DNA of 33,925 nucleotides, from positions 1-33,925 of the forward strand of contig JAJFJB010000455.1 of NCBI GenBank assembly GCA_021774435.1. Direction: 5' to 3'. Positions within the stretch are counted from its first letter, which is position 1, and each line of letters begins with the position of its first letter. Made by a program: the position numbers and the translations under genes. This document shows positions 10,231 through 17,569 of the stretch, piece after piece. The notes under the pieces were generated by a model that was not told the origin of the DNA, searched no databases, and worked only from the letters and a program-made list of their open reading frames with translations. This DNA is from Alphaproteobacteria bacterium (GTDB lineage Bacteria > Pseudomonadota > Alphaproteobacteria > UBA8366 > GCA-2717185).

Positions 10231-11961
10231 CTAACGGGCCGCCTTCAATTTAGCTTCCCAGTTGGCCGGCAACTCGATCTTACGTGCGACCGGGTATCCC
10301 AGGATGCCATTATGAGCGAAGGTAATCGCGTGATTGCGCAACGGATCTCCGCTGACCGCGATCATGTAGTCGTCCGGTTTGAAAACGATCGGAACCAGGC
10401 GGTTCGGGTCTGTGCTTTTCGCAAAAACTTCGGGCGCACGCCGCAGATTAACTTGGTCCTGGAGATTACGAATCGGATGCTCCGTCCATTCGCCAAGGTA
10501 GCGCTCGAACTCCCAGGCCGGCATACGGCAATGATCGAAGAAATATTGCCGTAAACGCTCCTTCGTCCAGCCATCCTTGGCCAGTGTCTCCGCGACGATG
10601 GGGCTCAGTACAATAAGTGGCCGAAGCGTTCCGGGTGACGTGCCGATGGTGAAAACGAGATGCCATGTATTTTGTTTCAACATCCCGTCCGCGAGATAGG
10701 GCAGGATCTTGTCGCCCGTATCACCTGACGCGGACGCAATCAAGGCGCTGCCGGTATAGCGTGCGATACTGACCGCGTTTTGCCCCTTGGCCATACCAAG
10801 ATCTTCCGCCATCGTCGTCCAACCGAGTAAATCGAGCACCGGTTCGTTTTCGGCCATAACGACACGCCACGTATTGCCGAACGTGCATTTGTCATTCTTA
10901 TGCAGCAGGAACCCGGCCAAGTTACGGAGTGCAAGGCGCCAAAAGCGGCCTATCGTCGTATTCGGCTGGAACCCGTCCCGCAACACGCCTTGCTCATCAT
11001 TAAATCGCAGAGCACTGGCAATCGGCCCGTTGACCGTGATCAGAGTCTCGCCGCCCGGCGTATTGCCCGAATGCTCGACCCCATAGGCCTGATCGCCCAT
11101 TGCCTCGATGAGCGCGATCAAGACGGGCATATATTCCGGCCGGCAACCCGCCATCACACCATTCACCGCAACGGACCAGACCGTCGCCGCACGGCTGTCT
11201 GGCAAGAGTATCGCCAAAACTTCGTTCGGATCGCGGTCCGTGTAGGCGAGGAACGCTTCGACCCGCTCCACTGTCGGCGGAATGATCGGAAGGCTGTCGC
11301 TCCACTCATTTTCGGTGAACAGCCGGTTGATCTCGTCAATCGTACCCGAGAAGACGACATCACGAGGTGCTGGATCCTCCGTAAGCGGAACCGCATTAGG
11401 CGAAACCGTCAGGTTTTGAACAACAGCGTCCAACGTCACGCCCAGGATATTATCCGCAAGTTCCTGGTCGCCTTGCGTCCCGACATGTCCGGGTACCAAC
11501 GCAACCGGCAGGTTGGGCAAGCCGAGCCCAACGCTGGTCGTGCTGGCTTGCCCGATAAATCCTTCGCAAACCAACGAAGAGGACGGAACACCGGCTTTCT
11601 CGGCGGCAGCACTAGCCCGCAACACGGCGGGCGTGCAACTGCCTCAACAGCCCATGCCGGAAATAACGGCATCGACCCCCAGCGTCTTCATCTTGGCCGG
11701 CAGGTTCGACAGAATTTCGCGCTCATCCGCGCCGTGGGTCGACCCAAATTCCTTCCAACTGACAAAATTGACACTAGGATAACGTTCTTTCAGACCACGC
11801 TCCAAATGCTCAAATACCTGGTCACCGCGAAACAAGAAATCCCAAAGTTCGCATACTGTCTTGCCGTCAAGCGTATCGAGCCGTGGCGCCGTTTCCACCA
11901 CTTCCATCTGACGCGTCGCGCGCGGCCAGACCACATCGTGGATTTCCGAATTCGTCAGCAT
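10231..11961 (-). CDS. UGSC-family selenoprotein; in-frame TGA at codon 106 read as selenocysteine
   Basis: One continuous frame of 576 codons interrupted only by TGA at 11644-11646. Translation across it gives GMGC-U-GSCTPAVLRAS, the signature of the UGSC (seleno)protein family, known mainly from metagenome selenoproteome surveys. U106 and C109 form a UxxC pair like the CxxC of thiol redox enzymes, with another cysteine at 105. The start at 11961 (MLTNSEIHDVVWP) has an ideal AAGGAGG 6 bases upstream. Residues 1 to about 165 form the UGSC domain. Residues about 180-570 form a second conserved domain, with SLPIIPPTVERV and AVNGVMAGCRPEYMPV, that I recognise only as a domain of unknown function. 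No signal peptide is visible. A redox role is inferred from Sec chemistry; the substrate is unknown. A SECIS-like hairpin follows the TGA. Ordinary gene callers would split this into a 105-residue and a ~464-residue fragment. Confidence 0.9.
11605..11643 (-). promoter_or_regulatory. Bacterial-type SECIS hairpin directly after the Sec TGA
   Basis: On the minus strand the 39 bases after TGA fold into one hairpin. GGCAG (bases 1-5) pairs with CTGCC (35-39), CAC (9-11) with GTG (32-34), and GCCCGC (12-17) with GCGGGC (24-29). Small bulges are TTG on the 5' side and TA on the 3' side. The apical hexaloop CGUGUU begins 18 bases after the TGA and has a G at position 19 followed by U. Bacterial SECIS elements are read by SelB and have a stem just 3' of UGA with a G-containing small loop about 16-37 bases away, so both geometry and loop fit. 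The pairing is read by eye; no folding energy was computed. Confidence 0.75.
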
Positions 11962-12079
11962 CTTGTCCTCCTTCAGATCTGGCACCTAGCGTAGCGCGCG
12001 ATGATTATTGGCGAAACCCTCGTCCCGACAGGTGGAAAGTTGTAGTAGGGTATCGCGACCACTTTGAAGGATGCTATCG

Positions 12080-13084
12080 ATGGAAAAGAATCAGTTTGGC
12101 AGCACGGAACTCGAAATTTCACTGCTGACATTTGGCTGTGGTGCCGTCGGCGGACTGATGACCGCAGGAGATGCCAACGACCAAGATCGCGCGGTGGCTT
12201 GGGCACGAGACAATGGCATCAATCACTTCGATACAGCACCGTCCTACGGGGAAACCGCTTCGGAAAACAATCTCGGCCGCGCGCTTGGTCGCGACCGCGA
12301 TGGGATCATCGTCAGTACAAAAGTCGGTTTGACGGACGAGGACCAGACCGATTTCGCTGGCGCGATTCGAAGCTCCCTCGAAGCAAGCCTCAAGCGCTTG
12401 CAGCAAGACCATGTCGATATCTTTCAGCTGCACAACACCCTGGACTGTCCCAGCGAGCGCGGGACGCTCACCGCAGACCAAGTTCTCAACGAAGTCGTTC
12501 CTGTATTTTCGAAACTACGCGACGAAGGCAAAACGCGCTATCTCGGCTTTACCGCCAAGGGCAGTACGGATTCGCTACATAAACTGATCGAGTCGGATTG
12601 CTTCGATAGCGCTCAAATTTTCTACAATCTCCTAGTTCCCTCTGCCGGGGATGCTATTCCAACCGATTATCCCGCGCAGGACTATTGCAATCTTTTGACG
12701 ACCGCCGAAGATCACGGCGTTGGTTCAATTGGCGTGCGGGTTCTCGCCGGAGGGGCGCTTTCCGGCAGCGATACGCGCCATCCCCTAGGACTGCCGAATG
12801 TCTCGCCGATCGGCTCAAACACAGACTATGCAACAGACGTGCAGCGTAGCTTGCGCTTCGAAACCGTAATCGCAGCAGGACATGCGGAAAGCCTGCCCGA
12901 ACTGGCGATTCGATATGTAATCTCCAATCCTATGCTTTCTACGATGGAAATCGGTATCGCAACGCTCGAGGAACTGCAGAAAGCTACTTCTGCCATCAAC
13001 AAAGGGCCGTTATCGAACGAGGCATTAACCGAAATCAAAAATATCCAAACCGGATTTGCAGGGGAAAAATTCTTGCCTATTTAG
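12080..13084 (+). CDS. Aldo/keto reductase family protein
   Basis: A 334-residue TIM-barrel oxidoreductase. The AKR tetrad is recognisable: D in HFDTAPSYG, Y in the same motif, K in VSTKVGL and H in DIFQLHNTL. The N-terminus FGSTELEISLLTFGCGAVGG is typical of the bacterial AKR subgroup. The ATG at 12080 is preferred to one at 12071, because GAAGGA (12064-12069) would be too close to the latter. It reduces aldehydes or ketones with NADPH, with no substrate prediction possible. It is divergent from the selenoprotein (118 bases between starts), so the two may be co-regulated. Its 3' end overlaps the VOC gene's stop by eight bases. Confidence 0.88.
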   Translation: MEKNQFGSTELEISLLTFGCGAVGGLMTAGDANDQDRAVAWARDNGINHFDTAPSYGETASENNLGRALGRDRDGIIVSTKVGLTDEDQTDFAGAIRSSLEASLKRLQQDHVDIFQLHNTLDCPSERGTLTADQVLNEVVPVFSKLRDEGKTRYLGFTAKGSTDSLHKLIESDCFDSAQIFYNLLVPSAGDAIPTDYPAQDYCNLLTTAEDHGVGSIGVRVLAGGALSGSDTRHPLGLPNVSPIGSNTDYATDVQRSLRFETVIAAGHAESLPELAIRYVISNPMLSTMEIGIATLEELQKATSAINKGPLSNEALTEIKNIQTGFAGEKFLPI

Positions 13085-13490
13085 GTGCTGCACCAAAATA
13101 CTCAGCAAGGGCGGGATCCATACCGGTCGAATCCCACTCGAACAACTCCAACAAAACATCGTCCGGTGCAGCGACCATGATGTACCGCCCCCCATCGAAT
13201 TCCCGAATATCGCTGCGAAAAATCTGACCAACCGCCTTCATATGGGCCACAAGACCATGGAGATCATCCGTCCGAATGCCGACATGATGGATACCACCGC
13301 CTTGAGGTTCCTTTGGTGGTTGATCGTACAAATGCAATCGCCCACTGCCGACCGTCATGAATACGTTACGCTGACCGGCAACCTTGCCGTCATATGCAAC
13401 GACGGCATCGAGCATACCTGTCCACCACGCTATAGTGGCATCGATATCTCGACAGAAAATATGAACGTGATGGAGATCGGCCTCAGGCAA
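13077..13490 (-). CDS. VOC family protein (glyoxalase/dioxygenase fold)
   Basis: A 137-residue protein with two beta-alpha-beta-beta-beta repeats of the vicinal-oxygen-chelate fold. It opens with LHHVHIFCRDIDATIAWW and contains GGIHHVGIRTDDL and a closing DDVLLELFEW. Possible metal ligands are the N-terminal histidines, the mid-protein HH pair and the late glutamate. Members include glyoxalase I, extradiol dioxygenases and methylmalonyl-CoA epimerase; none can be chosen here. The only reasonable start is TTG at 13490, with no clear ribosome site, nine bases after the GST stop. The VOC frame is the same as the GST frame, so translation probably depends on GST by termination-reinitiation. It is the last gene of the CaiB - GST - VOC operon. 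Confidence 0.8.
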   Translation of the reverse strand: MPEADLHHVHIFCRDIDATIAWWTGMLDAVVAYDGKVAGQRNVFMTVGSGRLHLYDQPPKEPQGGGIHHVGIRTDDLHGLVAHMKAVGQIFRSDIREFDGGRYIMVAAPDDVLLELFEWDSTGMDPALAEYFGAAPK

Positions 13491-13499
13491 GGAATCACA

Positions 13500-14120
13500 T
13501 CAGCGGTCGCCGAAATGCCGACGCCAAACCGGGCCGACAACGGGGTGGTTTCTGACACTCTGAGTCAAGGCCGTTAGCCGCGGCGTATCGATTTCGCCTC
13601 GGAACCATATGAACAACATCGCGATAAAGGGATCCGCAACACACAGCGTATTTCCCAGCAAAAATGGCCCCTCGCCGATTGCGCTCTCCAGGACTTCCAG
13701 AGCCTCGCCCGTACGGGCGATCGCCGCGGATTGCGTCGCCTCGACGGCGTTTGGGTCGCTCGTGAAGCGCGTCGGGTAGCCGGTCCGGAGAATGCCCTCA
13801 TAGGCATTTACGCTGGCGAAGATCAACCAGCGCAGAAATATCGCATGCGCCGTCGTACCCGGTGCCGGCGCAAGCTGCTTTTCCGGATAACAAGCCGCGA
13901 GATGGATCAGGATCGCCGTTGATTCCGTCATCGTTGTGCCGTCGGGCAGGATCAACGTGGGGAATTGGCCCCAGGGGTTCGTCTCCCGAAATTCCTGTGG
14001 CAGCGGCGTGCCAGGCTTCGACTCGTGCTCGATCAGTTCGAATTCCACATCCGCGAGAACGAGCGCGGCTTCGACCACAAATCCGCCCGAACCGGTCCGG
14101 TTATAAAGACGATAGGTCAT
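13500..14120 (-). CDS. Glutathione S-transferase family protein
   Basis: A 206-residue protein with an N-terminal thioredoxin-like GST domain (MTYRLYNRTGSGGFVVEAALVLA; cis-proline region NPWGQFPTLILPDG; TESTAILIHLA) and an all-helical C-terminal domain containing the N-capping region CVADPFIAMLF. The first residues show S or T rather than cysteine as the likely catalytic position. ATG 14120 is chosen because it begins at the family N-terminus and has AGGA upstream; the longer frame to 14186 overlaps the CoA-transferase. Family members conjugate glutathione to electrophiles or isomerise glutathione adducts. Placed between CoA-transferase and VOC genes, it may take part in degrading an aromatic or reactive acid, but this is inference. 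Confidence 0.86.
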   Translation of the reverse strand: MTYRLYNRTGSGGFVVEAALVLADVEFELIEHESKPGTPLPQEFRETNPWGQFPTLILPDGTTMTESTAILIHLAACYPEKQLAPAPGTTAHAIFLRWLIFASVNAYEGILRTGYPTRFTSDPNAVEATQSAAIARTGEALEVLESAIGEGPFLLGNTLCVADPFIAMLFIWFRGEIDTPRLTALTQSVRNHPVVGPVWRRHFGDR

Positions 14121-14127
14121 GGCAGGG

Positions 14128-15336
14128 TCATCCTGTTGATTCTTCACGCGCCGCATGGAGGACGCTTTCCTCGACCATGGCGTCAATTTCCGCTTCGCTG
14201 TATCCGATTTCGCTCAGGATATCGTATGTATGCTCGCCGAGAAGCGGGGCGCCTTGGCGAATCGATGTCGGGGTCCCCTCGAACCGTGCTGCCGGTCGCG
14301 CCTGTCGAAGCCGGCCGGCGTGCGGATGATCATGCTCAACAACGATACCGCTTGCTTTGATTTGCGGGTGGTCGATCATCTGTTTCCGAGTCAGCACCGG
14401 CGCGCAGGGCACACCTGCGTCGTCGAGAATTTGCAACCACTCCGCGGCAGGCCGCTCAAGCAATGCTTCCTGGATCAGGTTAAGTCGCTCGTCGGCATTT
14501 TCATCACGCAAGGCCGGTGTGGAGAACCGCTCATCGGTCAACAGATGTTCGCAGTTGGCTGTCTTGCAAAACGCCGCCCACTGCACATTCGTCATCGTCG
14601 AGACGGTGATGTAATCGTCCTTGGTTTCATAAATCAGATCGATGAAGGTGGCGGCTCGCTGCTCGCTGACTTCGTTACCAACAAAAGTCTGGCCCCCCAT
14701 ATCCGACGACCACAGAAATGCGATAATTGAATCGAGCATCGAAACCTTAACATGCTGCCCTTCGCCTGTCTTGGCACGGCCGGCAAGCGCGGCGGTCACC
14801 GCTTGCGCGGCGGTAACCCCGGTGAGTTTATCCGGCAAGATCGTACGGATGAGCCTCGGCCGCTCTTGGTCCGAGCCTGCCTGAACCGTTGCGAGGCCCG
14901 ACAGGGCCTGGATGATGGGATCATAAACGGGCTTATGGGATAGGGGACCGATTTCGCCCCAGCCGCTCATCGAAACGTAGATAAGGTCCGGCTTGATGGC
15001 GCGCAGTTCGGGCTCACCGATGCCGAGCCGCTCAACCACACCTGGCCGAAAGTTCTGGATGAATACATCCGCTGTCGCGACCAGTTTCATCAGTGCGTCT
15101 CGGCCTTCGTCGGTCTTCACATTAATCGACACCGATCGCTTGTTACGATTGTTGTTCAGAAACGACGCGCGCATTCCCTGTTGGCCATGGCCTGCATGGC
15201 GGGTGTGGTCGGGCCGTTGGGGCGCTTCTACCTTGATGACATCCGCGCCTTGGTCTGCGAGCATCATCGTTGCGAACGGGCCGGCAATGACATTCGTAAA
15301 ATCAACAACGCGATAGCCGCTGAGCGGTCCTGACAT
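14128..15336 (-). CDS. CaiB/BaiF (class III) CoA-transferase family protein
   Basis: A 402-residue family III CoA-transferase. It begins PLSGYRVVDFTNVIAGPFATMMLADQGADVIKVE, and D169 in LPDKLTG aligns with the catalytic aspartate position of formyl-CoA transferase. GQHVKVSMLDS and the C-terminal motif PHAGRLRQARPAARF also fit. The start at 15336 has AGGAG 8-12 bases upstream, better than the in-frame ATG at 15360. It moves CoA between carboxylic acids, or in some members racemises 2-methylacyl-CoA. It is the first gene of a minus-strand operon with GST (7-base gap) and VOC. The donor and acceptor acids cannot be read from the sequence. Confidence 0.9.
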   Translation of the reverse strand: MSGPLSGYRVVDFTNVIAGPFATMMLADQGADVIKVEAPQRPDHTRHAGHGQQGMRASFLNNNRNKRSVSINVKTDEGRDALMKLVATADVFIQNFRPGVVERLGIGEPELRAIKPDLIYVSMSGWGEIGPLSHKPVYDPIIQALSGLATVQAGSDQERPRLIRTILPDKLTGVTAAQAVTAALAGRAKTGEGQHVKVSMLDSIIAFLWSSDMGGQTFVGNEVSEQRAATFIDLIYETKDDYITVSTMTNVQWAAFCKTANCEHLLTDERFSTPALRDENADERLNLIQEALLERPAAEWLQILDDAGVPCAPVLTRKQMIDHPQIKASGIVVEHDHPHAGRLRQARPAARFEGTPTSIRQGAPLLGEHTYDILSEIGYSEAEIDAMVEESVLHAAREESTG

Positions 15337-15498
15337 CCGCGTATCTCCTAGCTGTCTCAATGATTAAGAGAATAGGTAGGGTATTTAACCCCGATCACCA
15401 AGAGTGCAATAGGAGCCCCGCCGCTATCAACCCTTCACAAAGTTGTATCCCCGAACACCTGGCTTGCGCGGAACTGCCAAAAATTTGCGGGCATTCAG
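15337..15498. other. Intergenic spacer, no gene seen
   Basis: This 162-base gap separates the CaiB gene (leaving leftwards) from the 3' end of the UDP-sugar dehydrogenase. It must contain the promoter of the CaiB - GST - VOC operon. I see no convincing -35/-10 pair, tRNA-like fold or open frame of useful length. Confidence 0.5.
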
Positions 15499-16773
15499 TT
15501 AGAGTGACCAGTACCGAAATTCGCCACCATCTGCTTGGCCGCGCCAGAGCCCTTTAATATCTGCAACGAGACCGCCAGATACGACGATATTTGTCAGATC
15601 GATGTCTAAGTATGCCGTATGAGCGACCGCACCGACCACGGCGTCATATCCCGTTTCGTACGTGTTCCGCAATTCAATTCCATATAGCGCTTTCGCTTCG
15701 GTGAGATCGGCAAGTGCATCATGGACAATGACCTCATGACCATCGGCCACCAGACTTGAAACGATATCGGGAACCTGCGAATTACGAAGATCTGAAACGT
15801 TTTCCTTGAACGTCAATCCAAGCACCAGGATCCGCGACGCCCTGCCGAGCTGCGCTGATATCCGTTCGGCCACGTAGCCGCTCATACCGTCGTTTATCCG
15901 CCGGCCCGACAATATTATTTCCGGTTCATGGCCGAAAGTCTTCGCCGCGTGGGCAAGGTAATAGGGATCGACGCCGATACAGTGCCCACCGACCAGTCCT
16001 GGGCTGAAATTAAGAAAATTCCATTTCGTCGACGCCGCCGCGAGTACGTCGCTCGCCGAGAGATTCATACGGTCGAAGATCATGGCAACTTCGTTGATGA
16101 ACGCGATGTTAATATCGCGCTGCGCATTTTCGATGACCTTGGCCGCTTCTGCCGTCCGGATATCCGCCGCGACAAAAATGTCGCCGCCATTGACCCGGCC
16201 ATAAATGTCGGCAAGTCGTGTCGCGACAGCCGTCGTCTGACCAGCGACTACCTTTGTAATATTATCGATCCGATGTGCCCTGTCGCCAGGGTTGATCCGT
16301 TCGGGCGAATAACCGAGAAAGAAATCCTGACCCACCTTGAGACCGGATGTTTCGGACAGGACAGGGCCACATACGTCTTCCGTCACACCCGGATAAACCG
16401 TGCTTTCGAATACGACGATAGCGCCCTTTTCCATAATCTCGCCGACTGTCCGCGCGGCCCCTTTCAAAGCCGTTAGGTCAGGTTGCTTGTTGTTATCCAC
16501 CGGTGTCGGTACGGCGACGATGTAGATATCGAATGCTTTGATTGCCGAAACGTCATGCGTCAATTCCAGACTGGTATCACGCAGTGTCGCCGCATCAATT
16601 TCACCAGTCCTGTCGGAACCGCCCTTGAGTTCCGAAATGCGCCCGCTATTTGCATCCAATCCGATGGTATCGAAATGGCGCGCAAGCGCTATTGCCAGCG
16701 GCAGACCAACATAGCCTAGGCCGATGACGGCAATCCGAGGGCTATACGGTGTGGAATTCTGAAGTTTCTTCAT
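15499..16773 (-). CDS. Nucleotide-sugar dehydrogenase (TviB/WbpO-like UDP-HexNAc 6-dehydrogenase)
   Basis: A 424-residue protein of the UDP-glucose/GDP-mannose dehydrogenase family. It has the NAD motif GLGYVGLP (18-25), VAVPTPVD, FESTVYPGVTEDVCGPVL, the catalytic lysine region EAAKVIENAQRDINIAFINE (K213) and the nucleophile C265 in GGHCIGVDPYYL. The closest named group I recognise is Vi-polysaccharide TviB and Pseudomonas WbpO, which oxidise UDP-GlcNAc or UDP-GalNAc to the uronic acid with two NAD. The N-terminal extension MKKLQNSTPYSP is normal for that group. It is transcribed leftwards, divergent from the regulator of the polysaccharide locus, and has no clear ribosome site. It probably supplies an acidic amino-sugar precursor for the glycan made by the rightward genes. 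Confidence 0.88.
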   Translation of the reverse strand: MKKLQNSTPYSPRIAVIGLGYVGLPLAIALARHFDTIGLDANSGRISELKGGSDRTGEIDAATLRDTSLELTHDVSAIKAFDIYIVAVPTPVDNNKQPDLTALKGAARTVGEIMEKGAIVVFESTVYPGVTEDVCGPVLSETSGLKVGQDFFLGYSPERINPGDRAHRIDNITKVVAGQTTAVATRLADIYGRVNGGDIFVAADIRTAEAAKVIENAQRDINIAFINEVAMIFDRMNLSASDVLAAASTKWNFLNFSPGLVGGHCIGVDPYYLAHAAKTFGHEPEIILSGRRINDGMSGYVAERISAQLGRASRILVLGLTFKENVSDLRNSQVPDIVSSLVADGHEVIVHDALADLTEAKALYGIELRNTYETGYDAVVGAVAHTAYLDIDLTNIVVSGGLVADIKGLWRGQADGGEFRYWSL

Positions 16774-16834
16774 AGCCGCAAGTAGCGCTTCATGGCATAT
16801 CCTGTCAACCGCACAAGTATCTGACTCTAATAAT

Positions 16835-16892
16835 GTTCATCAATTGAACCTTGACGTTCATTTGTTGAACGCATTATGTTCGTGGCGTGAAC
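16835..16892. promoter_or_regulatory. Three-box operator array, GTTCR-N5-TGAAC
   Basis: Three copies of the same inverted repeat: GTTCA-tcaat-TGAAC (16835-16849), GTTCA-tttgt-TGAAC (16856-16870) and GTTCG-tggcg-TGAAC (16878-16892). A lone TGAAC half-site follows at 16900-16904. Box centres are 21 and 22 bases apart, two helical turns, which places them on one face of the DNA. They lie in the spacer between the divergent UDP-sugar dehydrogenase and wHTH regulator genes. Binding by the adjacent wHTH protein, as autoregulation, is the simplest reading but is inferred. Confidence 0.7.
16851..16881 (+). promoter_or_regulatory. Candidate sigma-70 promoter of the polysaccharide operon
   Basis: TTGACG (16851-16856) followed by a 17-base spacer and TTATGT (16874-16879), or a 19-base spacer and TATGTT (16876-16881). 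The -35 is one base from consensus and the -10 is weaker. The repeat boxes described separately cover the spacer and the -10, so a protein bound there would probably repress. The transcript would begin shortly before the regulator's ATG at 16919. Confidence 0.45.
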
Positions 16893-16918
16893 ATGGCAGT
16901 GAACCACGGATACAAAAT

Positions 16919-17569
16919 ATGCCGAATCAAAGAGCATCTGGTGGCACATCGGATGGCGATGCGGAGATTACGCTGGGACTTCTGAACGCGGTGGAAGAAA
17001 ACAGCACCGTCACACAGCGTTCCATGGCAAACGATCTTGGTATCGCGCTCGGTTTGGCGAATGCCTACCTTAAACGCTGCGTCCGCAAAGGGCTGATAAA
17101 GATCAGCCAGGTGCCTCCGAACCGGTACGCCTATTATCTGACACCTAAAGGATTCACGGAAAAATCCCGTCTTACCTCGGAATATTTATCATCTTCATTC
17201 ACCTTTTTTCGACGGGCACGCGGTCAATGTGGCGAAGCTTTGGAATATTGCATCGCCCGAGACTGGACTCGCGTTGCGCTTGCCGGCTGTGGTGAATTGG
17301 CGGAGATTGCGACCCTGTGCGCGGTAGAACATGAGATCGCATTAGCCGGAATCATAGATCCCGGTACAAAATCGAAAGAATTCGCCGGTCTCAAAGTCTC
17401 CAACAGCGCAGAGGAAATTCGCGATATCGACGCAATCATCGTAACCGACCTCCAGGCACCACAGGCCGTTTTTGAAGCACTTTGTCAGGAGGTATCGGCG
17501 GACCGCGTCGTAACACCGCCACTCCTGCGCATTAGCCGGCAAGCCGAGCCGACGGAGGCGCCGTCATGA
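16919..17569 (+). CDS. wHTH (EPS-associated MarR-like) regulator with C-terminal Rossmann-like domain
   Basis: A 216-residue protein. Residues about 15-90 form a winged helix like the EPS-associated MarR group: EITLGLLNAVEENSTVTQRS, then LGLANAYLKRCVRKGLIKI as the recognition region, and a wing ending YYLTPKGF. Residues about 117-175 read as a nucleotide-binding Rossmann unit: RVALAGCGELAEIA, IIDPG and DIDAIIVTD. Such a domain could sense a nucleotide or nucleotide sugar. The ATG at 16919 is chosen since the longer frame from 16844 would run through the operator boxes; the ribosome site (ACGGA) is modest. The stop overlaps the NusG-paralog start (ATGA, 17566-17569). It probably controls the polysaccharide genes around it. 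Confidence 0.78.
   Translation: MPNQRASGGTSDGDAEITLGLLNAVEENSTVTQRSMANDLGIALGLANAYLKRCVRKGLIKISQVPPNRYAYYLTPKGFTEKSRLTSEYLSSSFTFFRRARGQCGEALEYCIARDWTRVALAGCGELAEIATLCAVEHEIALAGIIDPGTKSKEFAGLKVSNSAEEIRDIDAIIVTDLQAPQAVFEALCQEVSADRVVTPPLLRISRQAEPTEAPS

Noticed and set aside
11644-11646. TGA read as a true stop making the gene a pseudogene
   Set aside because: The sequence on both sides is intact and family-like, the codon sits exactly at the U of U-G-S-C, and a SECIS-like hairpin follows. Decay would rarely hit this one codon.
10900-11994. A 364-codon plus-strand open frame opposite the selenoprotein gene
   Set aside because: The minus strand carries a recognisable family, ribosome site and SECIS. 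The plus frame is basic, rich in R, H and Q, and resembles no family, as expected for antisense shadow in GC-rich DNA.
13461-13502. A second SECIS after the GST stop codon
   Set aside because: Only GCC-TGA-GGC and a loose GTGAT/ATCAC can pair, with large unpaired stretches. The loop and distance fit SECIS rules poorly.
16780-16808. TTGACA on the minus strand as -35 for the UDP-sugar dehydrogenase
   Set aside because: The hexamer (16803-16808) is perfect, but no acceptable -10 lies 16-18 bases downstream before the start codon.
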